This document shows positions 53,146 through 63,093 of a DNA stretch of 64,000 bases, in pieces. The position numbers and the translations under genes are program-made. Every line of letters starts with the position of its first letter. Positions within the stretch are counted from its first letter, which is position 1. Location of the stretch: the NCBI GenBank assembly GCA_000244995.1, contig CM001438.1, positions 5,536,628-5,600,627 of the forward strand, written 5' to 3'. The stretch comes from Burkholderiales bacterium JOSHI_001 (lineage in GTDB: Bacteria; Pseudomonadota; Gammaproteobacteria; Burkholderiales; Burkholderiaceae_C). A model generated the notes under the pieces. It was not told where the DNA came from. It did no database searches and saw nothing but the letters and a program-made list of their open reading frames with translations.

Positions 53146-54134
53146 CAGATGACTTTCGCGCGCATCAGGTCGTTGCTGTTCAGCGCGCCGACCAGCTTCT
53201 GCTCGCCGTCCACCACCAGCACGCTGGTGATGCGGTGCTGCTCCATCAGGTCGGCCGCGTCCACCGCCAGGGCGTCGGGCAGCACCAGCTTCGGGCGGGT
53301 GTGCATCACCTCAGCGGCGCTCAGCTTCAGCAGGTCGGCACCGCGCTCGATCAGGCGGCGCAGGTCGCCGTCGGTGAAGATGCCGGCCACCTGCTCGCCC
53401 TGCACCACGGCGGTGAAGCCCAGGCCCTTGGCGCTCATCTCGCGCAGCATGGCGGGCAGCGGCGTGTCGGGCGCCACGCGCGGCAGGGCGTCGCCGCTGC
53501 GCATGAGGTCGCGCACATGCATCAGCAGCTTGCGGCCCAACGCGCCGCCGGGGTGGCTGCGCGCGAAGTCCTCGGGGCGGAAGCCCCGCGCGTCCAGCAG
53601 CGCCACCGCCAGCGCGTCGCCCCAGGCCATCTGCGCCGTGGTGCTGGCGGTGGGCGCCAGGTTCAGCGGGCAGGCCTCTTCGGCCACCGCGCTGTCCAGC
53701 ACCTGGTCGGCGTGGCGGCCCAGGGTGGAATCGGCCCGGCCGGTCAGGGCCAGCAGCGGCACGCCCAGGCGCTTGAGCAGCGGCAGGATGAGGTTGAGCT
53801 CGTCGCTTTCGCCGGAATTGGAAATCGCCAGTACCAGGTCGGCGGCGGTCACCATGCCCAGGTCGCCGTGGCTGGCTTCGCCCGGGTGCACGAACATCGC
53901 CGGCGTGCCGGTGGACGCCAGCGTGGCGGCGATCTTGCGGCCCACGTGGCCGCTCTTGCCCATGCCCATCACCACCACCCGGCCGGTGCAGGCCAGCACC
54001 GCGCGCACGGCGGCGTCAAAGCGCTCGTCCAGGCGCTGGCCCAGGGCCTGCACGGCGCGGGCTTCGATCTCGAAGGTGCGCTGCGCCATCTGGCGCACGC
54101 GCGGGGCGTCGAACTCGAGGGGGGCAGTGGCCAC
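53145..54134 (-). CDS. kdsD: D-arabinose 5-phosphate isomerase
   Basis: 329 residues from the GTG at 54134, chosen because the encoded N-terminus then matches the family length; GTG 54149 or TTG 54206 are longer options. The SIS isomerase domain has VVVMGMGKSGHVGRKIAATLASTGTPAMFVHPGEASHGDLGM with AISNSGESDE, and the catalytic-region HPGGALGRKL. Two CBS domains follow (VAPDTPLPAMLREMSAKGLGF and MHTRPKLVLPDALAVDAADLM). It converts ribulose 5-phosphate to arabinose 5-phosphate for KDO synthesis. Head gene of the kdsD-kdsC-lptC-SDR operon. Confidence 0.93.
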   Translation of the reverse strand: MATAPLEFDAPRVRQMAQRTFEIEARAVQALGQRLDERFDAAVRAVLACTGRVVVMGMGKSGHVGRKIAATLASTGTPAMFVHPGEASHGDLGMVTAADLVLAISNSGESDELNLILPLLKRLGVPLLALTGRADSTLGRHADQVLDSAVAEEACPLNLAPTASTTAQMAWGDALAVALLDARGFRPEDFARSHPGGALGRKLLMHVRDLMRSGDALPRVAPDTPLPAMLREMSAKGLGFTAVVQGEQVAGIFTDGDLRRLIERGADLLKLSAAEVMHTRPKLVLPDALAVDAADLMEQHRITSVLVVDGEQKLVGALNSNDLMRAKVI

Positions 54135-54231
54135 GTGGAACGGGGGCACGCAGGCCCGGGCGCAAGGAGCACCGATTCTAGGAGCGCCCCGGCCCCCGGC
54201 CCGCAAGCCTGGGCCCGGCTAGCATGCGGGC

Positions 54232-56238
54232 ATGGCAACCACCCTCGAAGTCGTGCTGCTGTACCTGGTGGCAGCCGTGCTGGGCGTGGTGGGCTGCCGC
54301 CTGCTGAAGCTGCCGCCCATGCTGGGCTACCTGGCGGTGGGCGTGCTGATCGGCCCCAACGCGCTGGCCCTGGCCAAGGACTCGGCCGGCGTGCGCTACC
54401 TGGCCGAGTTTGGCGTGGTGTTCCTGATGTTCGTCATCGGGCTGGAGTTCAACCTGCCCAAGCTGCGCAGCATGCGCACCCTGGTGTTCGGCCTGGGGCT
54501 GTCGCAGGTGGGCTTGACCATCCTGGGCGCGCTGCTGGGCAACGGCTTGCTGATGTGGGTGTTTTCCTACACCCCGCGGCCCTGGGAACTGGGCTGGCAG
54601 GGCGCGGTGGTGCTGGGCAGCGCCATCGCGATGAGTTCCACCGCCATCGTGGTGAAACTGATGGCCGAGCGGCTGGAAATGGAAAGCGAACACGGCAAGC
54701 GCGTGATGGGCGTGCTGCTGTTCCAGGACCTGGCTGTGGTGCCGCTTCTGGTGCTGATTCCGGCCCTGGGCGAAAGCCCGCAGCACCTGGCCCAGGCCAT
54801 GGCGCTGGCCTTCCTGAAGGCCGGTGTGCTGCTGACCATCCTGCTGGTGGGCGGGCAGCGCGCGATGCGCTGGTGGCTCACCCTGGTGGCGCGGCGCAAG
54901 AGCGAAGAGCTGTTCATCCTGAACCTGCTGCTCATCACCCTGGGCCTGGCCTGGATGACCGAGCACGCCGGCCTGAGCCTGGCGCTGGGCGCGTTTGTCG
55001 CCGGCATGCTGGTGGCCGAGACCGAATACAAGCACCAGGTGGAAACCGACATCCGGCCCTTCCACGACGTGCTGCTGGGGCTGTTCTTCATCACCATCGG
55101 CATGAAGCTGGACTGGCGGCCGGTGCTGGACCAGTGGTTCCTGGTGCTGCTGCTGACCACCGCGCCGGTGCTGGCCAAGGCGGTGCTGGTGGCCTTGCTG
55201 GCCTGGGCCTTTCGCGCCTCGCCGGGCGTGGCCATCCGCACCGGCCTGTACCTGGCGCAGGCGGGTGAATTCGGTTTCGTGCTGCTGACCCTGGGCGCAG
55301 AGCGCGGCCTGGTGGCGCCCCAGTGGATGAGCCCGGTGCTGGCCAGCATGGTGCTGTCGATGCTGGCCACGCCTTTCCTGGTGATGCACGCCGACCGCAT
55401 CGTGATGCGGCTGTCGGCCAGTGAATGGATGCTGCAGTCGCTGCAGCTGACCACCATCGCCAAGAAAGCCATCCACACCGAAGCCCACGTCATCATCGCC
55501 GGCTACGGCCGCAGCGGGCAGAACCTGGCCAAGCTGCTGTCGGGCGAGGGCATTCCGTACATGGCGCTGGACCTGGACCCCGACCGCGTGCGCCAGGCCG
55601 CCGCCGCCGGCCAGAGCGTGGTGTTCGGCGACGCTGCGCGGCTGCAAAGCCTGATGGCCGCCGGCCTGGCGCGCGCCAGCGCGGTGGTGGTGACCTACCC
55701 CGACACGCCCTCGGCACTGAAGATCCTGCACCTGGTGCACGAGCACGCGCCCAAGGTGCCGGTGATCGTGCGCACCCTGGACGACAGCGACCTGGAAAAG
55801 CTGCGTTCGGCCGGCGCCACCGAGGTGGTGCCCGAGGCCATCGAAGGCAGCCTGATGCTGGCCGCGCAAGCCTTGGTGCTGGTGGGCGTGCCGATGCGGC
55901 GCGTGGTGCGCATCACCCGCGACGCGCGCGACGCGCGCTACCACCTGCTGCGCGGCTATTTCCACGGCGCCGACGACGACACCGTGGAAGAGCTGAACCA
56001 GGCCCGGCTGGCCAGCGTCACCGTGCCGGCCGCCGCCGCCGCGGTGGGCCGCCCCCTGGCCGAACTGGCGCTGACCGCCATGGGCGTGCAGGTGGTCAGC
56101 GTGCGCCAGGCCAATGGCCGGGTGCAGCCGGCCGACGACGCCTTGGTGGTGAACCCGGGCGACACCCTGGTCATCTCCGGGCTGCCGGAGCCGCTGGCGC
56201 TGGCCGAAGAAAAGCTGCTGCGCGGCGCCGCGCGCTGA
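54232..56238 (+). CDS. CPA2 family monovalent cation:proton antiporter with TrkA domains (KefB/YbaL-like)
   Basis: 668 residues. About 12-13 membrane helices fill residues 1-390, including [30 protein letters not shown] and the ion-site region [14 protein letters not shown] (Gln-Asp). A cytoplasmic TrkA-N/RCK Rossmann domain ([23 protein letters not shown]) and a TrkA-C domain follow, ending [17 protein letters not shown]. Expected role: K+ or Na+/H+ antiport gated by nucleotide. It is divergent from kdsD, and apt follows 26 bases downstream in the same direction. Confidence 0.94.
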   Translation: MATTLEVVLLYLVAAVLGVVGCRLLKLPPMLGYLAVGVLIGPNALALAKDSAGVRYLAEFGVVFLMFVIGLEFNLPKLRSMRTLVFGLGLSQVGLTILGALLGNGLLMWVFSYTPRPWELGWQGAVVLGSAIAMSSTAIVVKLMAERLEMESEHGKRVMGVLLFQDLAVVPLLVLIPALGESPQHLAQAMALAFLKAGVLLTILLVGGQRAMRWWLTLVARRKSEELFILNLLLITLGLAWMTEHAGLSLALGAFVAGMLVAETEYKHQVETDIRPFHDVLLGLFFITIGMKLDWRPVLDQWFLVLLLTTAPVLAKAVLVALLAWAFRASPGVAIRTGLYLAQAGEFGFVLLTLGAERGLVAPQWMSPVLASMVLSMLATPFLVMHADRIVMRLSASEWMLQSLQLTTIAKKAIHTEAHVIIAGYGRSGQNLAKLLSGEGIPYMALDLDPDRVRQAAAAGQSVVFGDAARLQSLMAAGLARASAVVVTYPDTPSALKILHLVHEHAPKVPVIVRTLDDSDLEKLRSAGATEVVPEAIEGSLMLAAQALVLVGVPMRRVVRITRDARDARYHLLRGYFHGADDDTVEELNQARLASVTVPAAAAAVGRPLAELALTAMGVQVVSVRQANGRVQPADDALVVNPGDTLVISGLPEPLALAEEKLLRGAAR

Positions 56239-56264
56239 AACCCCCCACCCAGGAGCCGCCTGCG

Positions 56265-56813
56265 ATGCAACACGCCCTGCACGCCGACTACATCAAGCGC
56301 CACATCCGCACCGTGCCCGACTGGCCGGCGCCGGGGGTGCAGTTCCGCGACATCACGCCGCTGTTGTCCAACCCGCGGGTGTTCCGGGTGCTGATCGACG
56401 AGTTCGTGCACCGCTACTTCGACGTGAAGCCCGACGCCATCGCCGGGCTGGACGCGCGCGGCTTCATCATCGGCAGCGTGCTGGCCTACGAGCTGAACGT
56501 GGGCTTCGTGCCCATCCGCAAGAAGGGCAAGCTGCCCTACCAGACGGTGGAAGAAACCTACGAGCTGGAATACGGCAGCGCCACGGTGGAGATGCACACC
56601 GACGCGGTGAAAGCCGGCGACCGGGTGGTGCTGATCGACGACCTCATCGCCACCGGCGGCACCATGATGGCCGGCATGCGCCTGCTGCAGCGCCTGGGCG
56701 CCCAGGTGATCGAAGGCGCGGCCATCGTCGACCTGCCCGAACTGAAGGGCAGCGACAAGCTGCGCGCCGCGGGCCTGGCGCTGTTCACGCTGGTGGATTT
56801 CGAAGGCCACTGA
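56265..56813 (+). CDS. apt: Adenine phosphoribosyltransferase
   Basis: 182 residues from ATG 56265 behind AGGAG. Type I phosphoribosyltransferase fold with the PRPP-binding motif [18 protein letters not shown], the N-terminal [17 protein letters not shown] hallmark of Apt, [18 protein letters not shown], and the flexible loop [20 protein letters not shown]. It makes AMP from adenine and PRPP for purine salvage. Probably co-transcribed with the antiporter. Confidence 0.96.
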   Translation: MQHALHADYIKRHIRTVPDWPAPGVQFRDITPLLSNPRVFRVLIDEFVHRYFDVKPDAIAGLDARGFIIGSVLAYELNVGFVPIRKKGKLPYQTVEETYELEYGSATVEMHTDAVKAGDRVVLIDDLIATGGTMMAGMRLLQRLGAQVIEGAAIVDLPELKGSDKLRAAGLALFTLVDFEGH

Positions 56814-56928
56814 GCCCACCTCCCGCAAGCAGCGGGTCCGCTGGGCCAAGCAGTCGCCGCAGATCCGGCTCCGCCGGGCTGCAGGCGACGCCCCCTGGGG
56901 GGAGGCGCCGCAGGCGCTGCGGGGGGGT
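56814..56928. repeat. Palindrome-rich intergenic element after apt
   Basis: Four hairpins in tandem: CAGCGG-GT-CCGCTG (56830-56843), CCGGC-TCC-GCCGG (56865-56877), CCCCC-T-GGGGG (56891-56901) and GCGCC-GCA-GGCGC (56905-56917). This has the look of a dispersed REP-like element between convergent genes. There is no T-run, so it is not a typical intrinsic terminator. Confidence 0.55.
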
Positions 56929-57396
56929 TCAGGTGATCGGCTGACCCGATTCCAGGTTCGCACGCATGCGCGTGGCCATCACGGCGCCGCAGCCGCGCAG
57001 AAATTCCAGCGCCAGCGCCGGTTTGCTGCTGCACATTTCCTCCATGCGCGGGCCCGACAGTTCCCACACCACGCAGGGCGTCATGGTTTCCACATTGGCC
57101 ATGCGCGGGTTGTCGCCAAACATGGCCGGTTCACCCACGACGGAGCCGGCGCGCAGGATGGCCAGCTTCTGGCCGGCGGCGCGCGAGGCGGTCACGAACA
57201 CCGTGAGCGAACCCGATTCCAGCAGGTACATGGTGCGCTCGCTGTCGCCCTGGCGAATGAACTGGCGGCCCGCCGCCAGCTCGTGGCGCGTGAGGTAGGC
57301 CATCACCAGGCGCCACTGCTCGATCGACAACCGCACACGCAGCGCGTCGGCGGTGTTCAGGGTCTGGATGGCGGCAACAAGCGGCGGGGTGTCCAT
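56929..57396 (-). CDS. Stand-alone cyclic-nucleotide-binding-domain protein
   Basis: 155 residues, a single cNMP-binding fold: LTRHELAAGRQFIRQGDSERTMYLLESGSLTVFV, then AILRAGSVVGEPAMFGDNPRMANVETMTPCVVWEL. The Glu of the phosphate-binding cassette is present, but the Arg-Ser/Thr pair reads Arg-Met, so nucleotide affinity is doubtful. There is no C-terminal helix-turn-helix, unlike the Crp/Fnr protein at 19735. Possibly a regulator acting by protein contacts. Its own promoter should lie in the 88 bases after the amidase gene. Confidence 0.85.
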   Translation of the reverse strand: MDTPPLVAAIQTLNTADALRVRLSIEQWRLVMAYLTRHELAAGRQFIRQGDSERTMYLLESGSLTVFVTASRAAGQKLAILRAGSVVGEPAMFGDNPRMANVETMTPCVVWELSGPRMEEMCSSKPALALEFLRGCGAVMATRMRANLESGQPIT

Positions 57397-57484
57397 GGTT
57401 CTTGGGCGGACGAAACAGGCGGTTGGGGTGGCCGCGGATTATCCGGCCCACCCGGTGTAACACGTCCGTGAAGATTGCCTGTTT

Positions 57485-59068
57485 CTAGGGGTGCATGGCC
57501 ACCCGCACCGGCAGCGGCAAGGGCCCGCGCACTTGTTCATAGGCATGGCCCAGGGCCAGCAGCCGCGCGTCGCTGAAGGCCGGGCCACCAAAGCTCAGGC
57601 CCACCGGCAGGCCCGAGGCCAGGCCCATGGGCACCGTCAGGTGCGGGTAGCCCGCCACCGCCAGTGGCGTGCCGATGCCACCGGCCACGTAGTGGTCACC
57701 CAGCACGGTGTCGGTCAGCCAGGCGGTGCTGCCGGTGGGCGCCAGCAGCGCGTCCAGCCGGTGGCGCGTGAACAGCGGGTCCAGGCCCTCGCGGCGCGCC
57801 AGGCGCAGGCAGGCGGCCCGGGCGCGGGCGTAGCGCCTGGCGTTGACCTGCGCATCCTTTTCGGCCTGCTCGAACAGCTCCTGGTCGAAGAAGGGCATCA
57901 CCTGCGCCGCGTGTTCGCTGTTCCAGGCAATCAGGCTGGCCAGGTCCTTCACTGGCGCGGTAGGTGCAAATTCACGCAGCCAGCGCGGCAGGGCGCCGCG
58001 CATCTCGTGCAGCAGCACGACCAGTTCATGGTCCCACAGCGCTGCGCCGTTCGGCCCCTTGGGAATTTCCACCAAGGTGGCGCCCGCTTCGCGCAGGCGC
58101 TGCAGTTCACGGTCAAACAGCGTGGCCACGCTGGGCTGCGCCGGCACGGCGTCGCGCACCACGCCCAGTCGTGCGCCTCGCAGGCTGGCTGTTGCCAGGC
58201 CCGGCAACAGCGTCGCCGCGAAGCCCGCCGGCGCGCGCGCGGTGGCGCTGTCGCGCGCATCCGCCCCGGCCATCGCCGCGAGCAGCAGCGCCGCGTCGGC
58301 CACGCTGCGGGTCATTGGGCCGGCGGTGTCCTGGCTGGTCGAGATGGGGATCACGCCGTCGCGGCTGACCACGCCGACCGTGGGCTTGAAGCCCACCGCG
58401 CCGCAGCAGTGGGCGGGCGATGTGATCGAGCCGTCGGTTTCGGTGCCCACGTTCAGCGGTGCCAGCGCGGCGGCGGCGGCGGCACCTGCGCCCGAGCTGG
58501 ACCCGCTGGTGTTGCGCGCCGTGTCGTGCGGGTTGCGCGTGAAGCCGCCGCGGCTGCTCCAGCCGCTGCTGGAACGCGTGCTGCGGATGTTGGCCCATTC
58601 GCTCAGGTTGGTCTTGCCCAGCACCACCGCACCGGCGGCACGCAGGCGCGCCACCAGGTGGGCGTCACGCGTGGCCGGGCCATGGGTCAGCGCCAGCGAA
58701 CCGGCGCTGGTGAACATGCGGTCGCCGCTGGCGATGTTGTCCTTCAGCAGCACAGGCAGGCCGTGCAGCGGGCCGATGGCGTCACCGTGCGCGCGCCGGG
58801 CGTCCAGCGCCCGGGCTGTGTCCAGGGCGTCGGGGTTGAGCTCGATCACCGCGTTCAGCCTGGGGCCGGCGCGGTCATGGCGCTCGATGCGAGCCAGGCA
58901 TTGCTGCACCAGGGCTTCGGCCGAGAGCTCGCCGGCCTGCAGGGCCGCACGCAGGGCGACGGCACCGGGCGGCGCCGGGCTGGCACTGGCGCCGCCATCG
59001 GCGGCGGTGGCCGCGAAGACCGGGCCTGCGCCCAGGGCCAGGATTGCGCGCCGCGTTGGCTGGGCCAT
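57485..59068 (-). CDS. Amidase signature family enzyme, probably exported
   Basis: 527 residues. A Tat-like signal (TRRAILALGAGPVFAATAA) precedes the amidase domain. The Ser-cisSer-Lys triad is visible: Lys in LPVLLKDNIA, the glycine/serine-rich TARNTSGSSSGAGAAAAA with the cis-Ser, and the nucleophile Ser in TETDGSITSPAHCCG. Length and architecture fit exported amidases that act on diverse amides; it lacks features of GatA and of its partner genes. A short coiled-coil gene lies just upstream on the same strand. Confidence 0.9.
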   Translation of the reverse strand: MAQPTRRAILALGAGPVFAATAADGGASASPAPPGAVALRAALQAGELSAEALVQQCLARIERHDRAGPRLNAVIELNPDALDTARALDARRAHGDAIGPLHGLPVLLKDNIASGDRMFTSAGSLALTHGPATRDAHLVARLRAAGAVVLGKTNLSEWANIRSTRSSSGWSSRGGFTRNPHDTARNTSGSSSGAGAAAAAALAPLNVGTETDGSITSPAHCCGAVGFKPTVGVVSRDGVIPISTSQDTAGPMTRSVADAALLLAAMAGADARDSATARAPAGFAATLLPGLATASLRGARLGVVRDAVPAQPSVATLFDRELQRLREAGATLVEIPKGPNGAALWDHELVVLLHEMRGALPRWLREFAPTAPVKDLASLIAWNSEHAAQVMPFFDQELFEQAEKDAQVNARRYARARAACLRLARREGLDPLFTRHRLDALLAPTGSTAWLTDTVLGDHYVAGGIGTPLAVAGYPHLTVPMGLASGLPVGLSFGGPAFSDARLLALGHAYEQVRGPLPLPVRVAMHP

Positions 59069-59081
59069 CGCTGCGCGGCCC

Positions 59082-59318
59082 TCAGGCGTCTTTCAGGTGA
59101 CCCAGGGCCTGGGCCAGCGCCTTGCGCAGCAGCTTGTTCTCGGCCCGCAGCTGGCGCGGGCTGTCCGGGCCGTCCTTGCTGGCGGCGCTGCCGGCCGACT
59201 GCGCCGCCAGCACCGTGATCACGGCGGCCTGGTTGGCCGCAGCGGCCGTGGCACCGCCCAGGCGGGCTTCCTGCCGGGCGGCCAGCAGTTGCAGCAGCAG
59301 GTCTGAAAACTTGGCCAT
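59082..59318 (-). CDS. Small hypothetical protein (78 aa), Ala-rich and helical
   Basis: ATG 59318 has GAGG 8 bases upstream. The product begins MAKFSDLLLQLLAARQEARLGG, has an Ala-rich middle, and ends in RQLRAENKLLRKALAQALGHLKDA, a likely short coiled coil. No signal peptide. It is 13 bases upstream of the amidase gene and likely co-transcribed. No family recognised. Confidence 0.6.
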   Translation of the reverse strand: MAKFSDLLLQLLAARQEARLGGATAAAANQAAVITVLAAQSAGSAASKDGPDSPRQLRAENKLLRKALAQALGHLKDA

Positions 59319-59413
59319 GGTGTCGTCCTCTTTGCGTGGCGCATGAAGGGGCAGGCGCCGGACCCGTCGGCATTGCCCACGAAGCATACCCAGGGCCGGG
59401 GCCGGGCGTGCTG

Positions 59414-60811
59414 CTATTTCCCGATGCAGAAGCTGCCGAAGATGTGGCCCAGCAGTTCGTCGGGCGTCACCTGGCCGGTGATCTCGCCCAAGGCCGCGTG
59501 CGCCAGCCGCAGCTCTTCGGCCAGCAGGTCCAGCGCGGCATCGCGCTGGGCGGCGTGGGCTTGGGCCCCGGCCAGGTGTTCGGCCGCGCGTTGCAGCGCC
59601 TGCACATGGCGCGTGCGGGCGATGAACAGGCCTTCGGGCCGGGCCTGCCAGCCGGCCACGGCCAGCAGGCGTTCGCGCAGCGCTTCCAGGCCTTGCCCGT
59701 TCTTGGCCGAGAGCGCCACGCCGGGCTCGTTCACGGGCGGCAGCGCCTGCGGCGCCAGGTCGGCCTTGTTGTGCACATGCACCAGGTGGTCCGGCGCCAC
59801 GTCGGCCAGGCGCCGCGCAATTTGCGCTTCGGCGGCTTCGTAGGCGGGCTCGGCGCGTCGGCTTTGGTCGTGCAGGAACAGCACCGCATCGGCCTCGCCA
59901 ATGGCCTGCCAGCTGCGCGAGATGCCGATGCGTTCCACCTCGTCGCCTGCGCTGTCGTCCCGGCGCAGGCCGGCGGTGTCGGTGATGTGCAGGGGCACGC
60001 CCTGCACCTGGATGGTTTCGCTGACGCGGTCGCGCGTGGTGCCGGCAATGGGGGTGACGATCGCCAGTTCGGCCCCGGCCAGGGCGTTCAGCAGCGAGCT
60101 CTTGCCCACGTTGGGCTGGCCGGCCAGCACCACCCGAAGGCCTTCGCGCAGCAGCGCGCCCTGGCGCGTGCGCTGCTGCACCGCGGCCAGTTCACGGGTC
60201 AGCGCGTCCAGGCGTTCGCGCGCGCGCGCCTTTTCCAGGAAATCGATCTCTTCCTCCGGAAAGTCCAGCGTGGCTTCCACCAGCGTGCGCAGGTCCAGCA
60301 GCTGTGCGGCCAGGGCCTTCACAGTGTGGGAGAACACACCGGCCAGCGAACGGCCGGCCGAGCGCGCCGCGGCTTCGGTGCTGGCGTCGATGAGGTCGGC
60401 CACGGCCTCGGCCTGGGCCAGGTCCAGCTTGTCGTTCAGGAAGGCACGCTGCGTGAATTCGCCCGGCTCGGCCAGGCGCAGGCCGAGGCCGGCGCCCGCC
60501 TGCAGGCAGCGCGCCAGCAGCAGTTGCAGCCCCACCGCACCGCCGTGGGCCTGCAGTTCCAGCACATCCTCGCCGGTGTAGGAATGCGGCGCCGGGAAGT
60601 GCAGGGCCAGGCCCTGGTCGATGGGCTGGTCGGCTTCGTCCCGAAAGGGGAGGAAGGTGGCCACGCGCGGCACCAGGCTGCGGCCCAGCAGGGCCTGCAC
60701 AAGCGGCGCCAGGCCGCGCCCGGACACCCGCAGGATGCCGACCGCGCCGCGCCCCGGCGCGGTGGCGATGGCGACGATGGGGTCCTGGTGGCGCGCGAGG
60801 GACAGGGACAT
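59414..60811 (-). CDS. mnmE: tRNA modification GTPase MnmE
   Basis: 465 residues from ATG 60811; earlier in-frame codons give a non-family extension. The N-terminal folate-binding domain starts [24 protein letters not shown]. The central helical domain is interrupted by the G domain: G1 [11 protein letters not shown]2 GTTRD, G3 DTAGLR, G4 NKAD. The C-terminus FCIGK supplies the catalytic Cys. With MnmG it installs carboxymethylaminomethyl at the tRNA wobble uridine. It is 290 bases downstream of yidC. Confidence 0.97.
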   Translation of the reverse strand: MSLSLARHQDPIVAIATAPGRGAVGILRVSGRGLAPLVQALLGRSLVPRVATFLPFRDEADQPIDQGLALHFPAPHSYTGEDVLELQAHGGAVGLQLLLARCLQAGAGLGLRLAEPGEFTQRAFLNDKLDLAQAEAVADLIDASTEAAARSAGRSLAGVFSHTVKALAAQLLDLRTLVEATLDFPEEEIDFLEKARARERLDALTRELAAVQQRTRQGALLREGLRVVLAGQPNVGKSSLLNALAGAELAIVTPIAGTTRDRVSETIQVQGVPLHITDTAGLRRDDSAGDEVERIGISRSWQAIGEADAVLFLHDQSRRAEPAYEAAEAQIARRLADVAPDHLVHVHNKADLAPQALPPVNEPGVALSAKNGQGLEALRERLLAVAGWQARPEGLFIARTRHVQALQRAAEHLAGAQAHAAQRDAALDLLAEELRLAHAALGEITGQVTPDELLGHIFGSFCIGK

Positions 60812-61032
60812 GGCGGCGCGATTGTCGCCAAACGCAGCAGCGCCCGCGCTGCCGATGAAGGCAGGGCGGGCGCTGGGGCATTGGCGCGGAGGGAGCGCCG
60901 AGCGGCTGCATGGCAACCGCTCCTGGCACGCTCCAGAGCCGACGTCGCCGCCGCAACAGGCAGTGGCGCCGGGTCGACCCCGCATTGACTGGAAGAAGCG
61001 AAATGATCGTAGCGGCGGGCCGCCACTCCAAT

Positions 61033-61091
61033 CCCCCGCACGAGCGGGGGAGTCATCCCTAGTGTGCGTAGTTCACGGTACTTGCGCACAC
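61033..61091. other. Two hairpins between yidC and mnmE
   Basis: CCCCCGC-ACGA-GCGGGGG (61033-61050) and GTGTGCG (61062-61068) with CGCACAC (61085-61091) lie just downstream of the yidC stop, within a 290-base spacer before mnmE. Neither has a T-run. They may slow or protect the transcript; nothing else stands out in the spacer. Confidence 0.5.
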
Positions 61092-61101
61092 CAGGGGCGA
61101 A

Positions 61102-62796
61102 TCACTTCGTCACCCCCAGCGTCTTGTTGATGTACCACTGCTGGGCAATGCCCAAGAGGTTGTTGGTCAGCCAGTACAGCACCAGGCCCGCGGGGAAGAA
61201 GAAGAACATGACGCTGAAGGCCAGCGGCATGATCCACATCATCTTGGCCTGCACGGGGTCGGGCGGCGGCGGGTTCAACCAGGTCTGCACCAGGGTGCTC
61301 AGCGTCATCAGGACGGGCAGGATGAAGAACGGGTCCTTGGTGGACAGGTCGTGGATCCAGCCGATCCAGGGCGCACCGCGCATTTCCACCGTGGCCATCA
61401 GCACCCAGTACAGCGCCATGAAGAAGGGCATCTGGATGAAGATGGGCAGGCAGCCGCCCAGCGGATTGACCTTTTCTTCGCGGTAGATGCGCATCATCTC
61501 CTGCTGCATCTGCTGCGGCTTGTCCTTGTAGCGCTCGCGCAGCTCCATCACGCGCGGGTTGATGGCCTTCATCTTGGCCATGCTGCGGTAGGCGCTCATG
61601 TTCAGCCAGAAGAAGGCGATGCGCAGCAGCACCACCAGGGCCACGATGGCCCAGCCCCAGTTGCCGATGACGCCGTGCAGCCAGTGCAGCAGCCAGAACA
61701 GGGGCTTGGACAGCATCACCAGGAAGCCGTAGTCCTTCACCAGCTCCAGGCCCGGGGCCAGGGCTTCCAGCTTCTTCTCTTCCTGCGGGCCGGCGTACAG
61801 CACCGCGTCGTGGGCCTTGGTGGCGCCGGGCGCCACTTCGCCCAGCGGCAGGGTCATGTCGATGGCGTAGAGGTTGTCGCCGGCCTTTTCGGTGCGGAAG
61901 GTGCGCGGGCCGGTGGTGTTCACCAGCCAGGCGCTGGCGAAGTAGTGCTGCACGATGCCCACCCAGCCGTTGTCGGCCTGGTTCACGTGCTCGGCCTTGC
62001 CCTTTTCGATGTCCTTGAAGTCCACCTTCTGGTAGGCCTTGTCCTTGGTGTACAGGGCCCCGCCGGTGAAGGTGCTGTAGAAGCTGCTTTCCCCCGGGGG
62101 CGGGTTGCCGTCGCGCACCAGGCGCAGGTACAGGTAGGGGTTCACCGCCGCGCTGCCGCTGTTGCTGAGTTCGTGGCGCACGCCCACCGCGTAGTCGCCG
62201 CGGCGCAGGGTGTAGGTCTTCACCAGCTTCACGCCGCCTTCCACCGGGGACTCGAAGCGCAGCTGCAGTTCGTTGGCGCCGTCCTTCAGTTCACGCTCGG
62301 GCGTGGTCAGGGTCATCACGGTGCGGTGGTTGGGCAGCTTCAGGCCCTGCTCCACCAGGCCGGCCTGGGCCAGGCCGGTTTGCGCCAGGTACACGCGCTG
62401 CGCGCTGTTGTCCAGCAGCACCACGTTGGTCTTGGCGTCGGCGGCGTCGCTGTACTTCAGCAGTTCCAGCCGCACCAGCGTGCCGCCCTGGGTGTCGAAG
62501 GTGGCCTTCACCAGGTCGGTGGTGACCGTCACCTTTTCAGATGTCGGCGCCACGCCAGACGCCGGCGCGGCGGCCACCGCCGGTGCCGCCGCGGCCGTGC
62601 CGGCCGCCCCCGGCGTTGCCGGTACCGTGGGCACGCCGCCCGCCGTGCCGTTGGCCGGGCCGGACGCCGCCGGGGCCACGCGGGCGGGCGGGGCGAACAT
62701 GGAAGGGCGGCCGTTGTGCTTGTTCCAGTTGTCCCACAGGAAGAACAGGGACATCAGGAACACACCCCACAACAGGGTTCGGCGCATGTCGGTCAT
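61102..62796 (-). CDS. yidC: Membrane protein insertase YidC
   Basis: 564 residues from ATG 62796, which overlaps the yidD stop by 4 bases. N-terminal helix TLLWGVFLMSLFFLWDNWNKH, an Ala/Pro-rich linker (about residues 40-90), a periplasmic beta domain as in Gram-negative YidC, then the conserved insertase core: LHGVIGNWGWAIVALVVLLRIAFFWLN with its groove Arg, KPQQMQQEMMRIYREEKVNPLGGCLPIFIQMPFFMALYWVL, and the C-terminal LYWLTNNLLGIAQQWYI. It inserts membrane proteins alone or with SecYEG. Confidence 0.97.
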   Translation of the reverse strand: MTDMRRTLLWGVFLMSLFFLWDNWNKHNGRPSMFAPPARVAPAASGPANGTAGGVPTVPATPGAAGTAAAAPAVAAAPASGVAPTSEKVTVTTDLVKATFDTQGGTLVRLELLKYSDAADAKTNVVLLDNSAQRVYLAQTGLAQAGLVEQGLKLPNHRTVMTLTTPERELKDGANELQLRFESPVEGGVKLVKTYTLRRGDYAVGVRHELSNSGSAAVNPYLYLRLVRDGNPPPGESSFYSTFTGGALYTKDKAYQKVDFKDIEKGKAEHVNQADNGWVGIVQHYFASAWLVNTTGPRTFRTEKAGDNLYAIDMTLPLGEVAPGATKAHDAVLYAGPQEEKKLEALAPGLELVKDYGFLVMLSKPLFWLLHWLHGVIGNWGWAIVALVVLLRIAFFWLNMSAYRSMAKMKAINPRVMELRERYKDKPQQMQQEMMRIYREEKVNPLGGCLPIFIQMPFFMALYWVLMATVEMRGAPWIGWIHDLSTKDPFFILPVLMTLSTLVQTWLNPPPPDPVQAKMMWIMPLAFSVMFFFFPAGLVLYWLTNNLLGIAQQWYINKTLGVTK

Positions 62797-63077
62797 GGGC
62801 GGGTCTTTGCGGAAAAGCGGGAGGTGAATCGGGTGAACAGCGCAGGGGCCGTCGCGGGCACGGGGTCGCAGCCGCCGGAGCACATGGGGTTGCAGCGCAG
62901 GACGCGACGCGCCGCCAGGTAAGTGCCCGCGCCGGCGCCGTGCTGCTGCAAGGCCTGCAGCGCATAGGCCGAACAGGTGGGCTCGAAGCGGCAGGCGTTG
63001 CCCAGCCAGGGTTTGAGCAGCAGGCGGTAGCCCCGCACCAGCGCCAGCAGGCCCCGTTGGGGCAGGGACGGCACCAT
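62793..63077 (-). CDS. yidD: Membrane protein insertion efficiency factor YidD
   Basis: 94 residues from ATG 63077, 16 bases after the rnpA stop; a longer in-frame start at 63137 would overlap rnpA. Family hallmarks: LVRGYRLLLKPWLGNACRFEPTCSAYALQAL, LAARRVLRCNPMCSGGCDPVP, with the conserved cysteines. A small amphipathic inner-membrane-associated protein that helps insertion by YidC. The gene order rpmH-rnpA-yidD-yidC is the standard one. Confidence 0.95.
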   Translation of the reverse strand: MVPSLPQRGLLALVRGYRLLLKPWLGNACRFEPTCSAYALQALQQHGAGAGTYLAARRVLRCNPMCSGGCDPVPATAPALFTRFTSRFSAKTRP

Positions 63078-63093
63078 GGGAGGCAAGCCCGGG

